Source: an uncultured Planctomycetota bacterium (GTDB lineage: Bacteria; Planctomycetota; Phycisphaerae; UBA1845; UTPLA1). Taken from it: a stretch of DNA of 57,542 nt. The DNA lies in assembly GCA_900696465.1 (NCBI GenBank), contig CAADGE010000039.1:1-57542 (forward strand). The letters run 5' to 3'. Made by a program: the position numbers and the translations under genes. This document shows positions 55,629-57,542 of this stretch, one piece after another. Positions within the stretch are counted from its first letter, which is position 1. Each line of letters starts with the position of its first letter. The notes beneath the pieces are model-generated. The model had not been told where the DNA came from. It searched no databases and worked only from the letters and a program-made list of their open reading frames with translations.

Positions 55629-56597
55629 CTACCCAGAACTCGCCCTGGTAGCATCAATAGCTGATTGGTCTGCCAATCTGCAAAGTGCTGAACGAATCTC
55701 GCTGACGAGTTCTGCGTTTGCCCCCGTTGCGCGAATACGCGACTCAGCAAAGCCGGTTGTAACCAGATGGCCGGCATAGAAATAGGCCACGCCCACGAGC
55801 ATGGAATCACGCGCCCAAATCTCACGAGCCAGGAGCCGACCAACCGCTTCCGCACCCGCGGCCGGATCGGGCCAGGTGGCGCACTGATTCACACTCAGAA
55901 TCAAGGGTTCTTTCAGTTCGCGTTGATGCACTTTGTCATAGCAGGCACGAATCAGCCGATGAGCGTCCTGTTCTTCCGGCCTGTAGCCAACCATGCCGCC
56001 TGTGCCGTGTTCAACGGCGTGCTGCATTTCGGCGGCGTATTGGGGGTCATTCAGCACCACCATCGCTTCGATCAGCACGCGACCGCCGTTCCGTGTGACC
56101 GCGAAATCGACGTTCTTTTTGCCCTCGTCTCCGATGCGAGGATATGGCTCAACCGCCTCCTTTCCAAAATGCGATAGCAGCGCCCATGTCAGCGATACCT
56201 CGAATTCAGCGGCAGCCGAATTGCTCTTCAGCAGATTGCCAAGCAGGTCCTGCCGATTCTGCTTGGGTGCCTTCTCCACAATAAACTCGACAGCGGCGTT
56301 CGCCCTTGCAAGGCAGTCTTTCGGCCAGATTCCGATTTCGAGCTGGAACGGCTCGAAGTAGTACGCCGGGTAAAAGAACTGCGCCAGCGTTCCTTCGGAT
56401 TTCAGCCACTTCGCGATGAACTCTGCTGCCCACTTGTCGGTGAAAAGGTGCTTGCGGAGAACGGGGTATTGTTCCAGATGCTTCATTACCGCGTCATGCC
56501 GTTCGCGCAGATATCGCTGTCCTTCCGCGCTCTGAATCGGCACGTTGTGCGGCTCCAGCACCAGCAGCCTTCCGTCCTGTTCAACTGTCGCTGGCAT
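55629..56597 (-). CDS. Uncharacterised protein with a PD-(D/E)XK-like segment
   Basis: A 322-residue soluble protein starting MPATVEQDGRLLVLEPHNVP. The middle part SNSAAAEFEVSLTWALLSHFG, then EGKKNVDFAVTRNGGRVLIEAMVVL, has the acid-strand-acid pattern of restriction-nuclease folds: a helix Glu, the Asp of VDF and the Glu of LIEA. The usual Lys after that Glu is replaced (EAM), so if it is a nuclease it is divergent or inactive. Its place on a plasmid-like element next to a methyltransferase and an antirestriction gene would suit a nuclease or a protection factor. No family is assigned. Confidence 0.6.
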   Translation of the reverse strand: MPATVEQDGRLLVLEPHNVPIQSAEGQRYLRERHDAVMKHLEQYPVLRKHLFTDKWAAEFIAKWLKSEGTLAQFFYPAYYFEPFQLEIGIWPKDCLARANAAVEFIVEKAPKQNRQDLLGNLLKSNSAAAEFEVSLTWALLSHFGKEAVEPYPRIGDEGKKNVDFAVTRNGGRVLIEAMVVLNDPQYAAEMQHAVEHGTGGMVGYRPEEQDAHRLIRACYDKVHQRELKEPLILSVNQCATWPDPAAGAEAVGRLLAREIWARDSMLVGVAYFYAGHLVTTGFAESRIRATGANAELVSEIRSALCRLADQSAIDATRASSG

Positions 56598-56936
56598 CGT
56601 TTGGGTTCCGAAAGCGTGAATCGTACGCCATGTCCTGCTGGCGATCTATTGGCGCTTCGATGTTAGCTGCTGAGTCCGCGACTCCGCCCGTTCGGCTTTC
56701 AGCCGCGGTGTCCGGCCGGCACCGTTTCGCTTCCCGCCTTTGAGTCTTGCACGCCTCACGCCGGACCCGCCTCGCGCGCCCTTCGGGTCCGGTCCGTCAT
56801 TCGTCCTGCACCGCTTCGCGGGCCTCTCCGGCGGTCTGCCGGCCTTGCCGCCGCTCGCTCCTTTGCCACCCCCGCCGGGGTCCCTCTGGCCTTGCGAAGG
56901 GACCGCACGTCGCGGGTCCCGGCAAGGAGCAAAATC
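56598..56936. promoter_or_regulatory. GC-rich leader before the ArdC-type gene
   Basis: A 339-base stretch without a convincing gene. It holds several inverted GC-rich repeats, among them GGTCCCT and AGGGACC around 12 bases (roughly 56879-56904). AAGGAG at 56924-56929 is the ribosome site of the next gene. Such structured leaders often precede antirestriction genes, but no specific element was recognised. Confidence 0.35.
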
Positions 56937-57542
56937 ATGAAAGCCGAACAAGCCAAGAAAGTCGCCGACCAAGCCCTCGAACAACTCAGCCAGGCGCTCG
57001 CCGTAGGCAGGAGCGACGAACTCACCCGCTACTTGTCGATGCTGGCGAAGTTCCACAAGTACAGCTTCGGGAACGTCATGCTGATCCTGTCGCAGAAGCC
57101 CGACGCGACGCACGTCGCCGGCTTCAACACCTGGAAGCAGGTCGGGCGCTACGTCCGCCAGGGCGAGAAGGGCATCGTAATCATCGCGCCGATGGTCTTC
57201 CGCAAGCGCGATGCCGAGACTGCCGCTGGCGAATCCGCCGAGCGCGATGAGACCGTGCTGCGCTTCCGCGGCGTGTACGTGTTCGACGTGTCGCAGACCG
57301 ACGGCCAGCCGCTGCCCGAGCCGGCCGGCATCCACGGCGATCCCGGCCAGTACCTCGACCGAATCAAGACGGTCGTCGCGTCGCGCGGCGTCGCGCTCGA
57401 TTATGAGATCGGACTCGGCAGCGCCCTTGGCCTGTCCCGCGGCGGTCGCATCAGCATCCGGCCGGGCCTGCCCGCCGCCGAGGAATTCGCGGTGATCGCG
57501 CACGAACTGGCGCACGAGCTTCTGCATCGCGGCGAGGACCGC
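56937..57542 (+). CDS. ArdC-type antirestriction protein, cut by the window end
   Basis: ATG 56937 follows AAGGAG and the frame is open to the last base (202 codons seen). The N-terminal domain (EQLSQALAVGRSDELTRYLS, FHKYSFGNVMLILSQKPDATHVAGFNTWKQVGRYVRQGEKGIVIIAPM) is the ArdC/DUF1738-type ssDNA-binding domain found on plasmids. It is followed by a zinc-metalloprotease segment HELAHELLHRGED (HExxH). ArdC proteins protect incoming plasmid DNA from host restriction during conjugation. The C-terminus lies outside the window. Confidence 0.9.
   Translation, partial: MKAEQAKKVADQALEQLSQALAVGRSDELTRYLSMLAKFHKYSFGNVMLILSQKPDATHVAGFNTWKQVGRYVRQGEKGIVIIAPMVFRKRDAETAAGESAERDETVLRFRGVYVFDVSQTDGQPLPEPAGIHGDPGQYLDRIKTVVASRGVALDYEIGLGSALGLSRGGRISIRPGLPAAEEFAVIAHELAHELLHRGEDR

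Noticed and set aside
55330-55779. Plus-strand frame of 149 codons beginning MSRRRRAPPKRW
   Set aside because: Arg-rich, overlaps the minus-strand gene by 150 bases, covers the DnaA box region, and has no ribosome site.

Overview
The window reads as chromosomal DNA of a high-GC Planctomycetota bacterium (Phycisphaerae-like is my guess). The reasons are three PEP-CTERM secreted proteins, several secreted proteins ending in dockerin-like EF-hand pairs, a pseudopilin with an [14 protein letters not shown] leader and a C-terminal LLLDSHVEW motif, and large signal-peptide proteins of unknown family.

Left part (1-20 kb): after two secreted orphan genes, one of which carries an in-frame stop, comes a coherent starch/maltodextrin locus. 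A leftward operon encodes a LacI-type regulator, a GH13 enzyme with N-terminal starch-binding-like domains, a solute-binding protein fused to a MalF-type permease, and a MalG-type permease. Diverging from it are a pseudopilin, a roughly 1360-residue repeat protein with a P-domain and dockerin, and a secreted GH13 alpha-amylase with dockerin. A 22-bp palindrome flanked by two -10 boxes sits in the divergent control region. No MalK-type ATPase is present.

Middle part (20-48 kb): dnaK; an rbs-type sugar ABC operon interrupted by a small tail-anchored protein; a mosaic tandem duplication between rbsA and rtcB in which two different sets of secreted-protein genes lie between repeated 3' ends of these two convergent genes; archease plus rtcB (RNA repair); two paralogous secreted dockerin proteins; an apparently secreted pentein-fold deiminase-like enzyme coupled to a small membrane protein; a YdiJ-like FAD/Fe-S dehydrogenase; a PEP-CTERM propeller-like protein; a PEGA lipoprotein; ruvX; manC; a PcrA/UvrD helicase; and a secreted orphan.

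Right part (48.5-57.5 kb): a 24-bp minisatellite, then an initiator tRNA-Met, followed immediately by what looks like an integrated plasmid-type element. It has a recombinase-like remnant running into the antisense of the tRNA, small ORFs including a zinc ribbon, a frameshifted DNA methyltransferase, a RelE-like/UvrD helicase fusion, an iteron-rich region with a parS-like palindrome, parA (interrupted by an amber codon) and a small partner, a RepL-like initiator with inverted repeats and a DnaA box upstream, a possible PD-(D/E)XK protein, and the start of an ArdC-type antirestriction gene cut by the window end. Several element genes look damaged, so it may be decaying, or the sequence may hold local errors. 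All assignments come from reading motifs; no database search was run.
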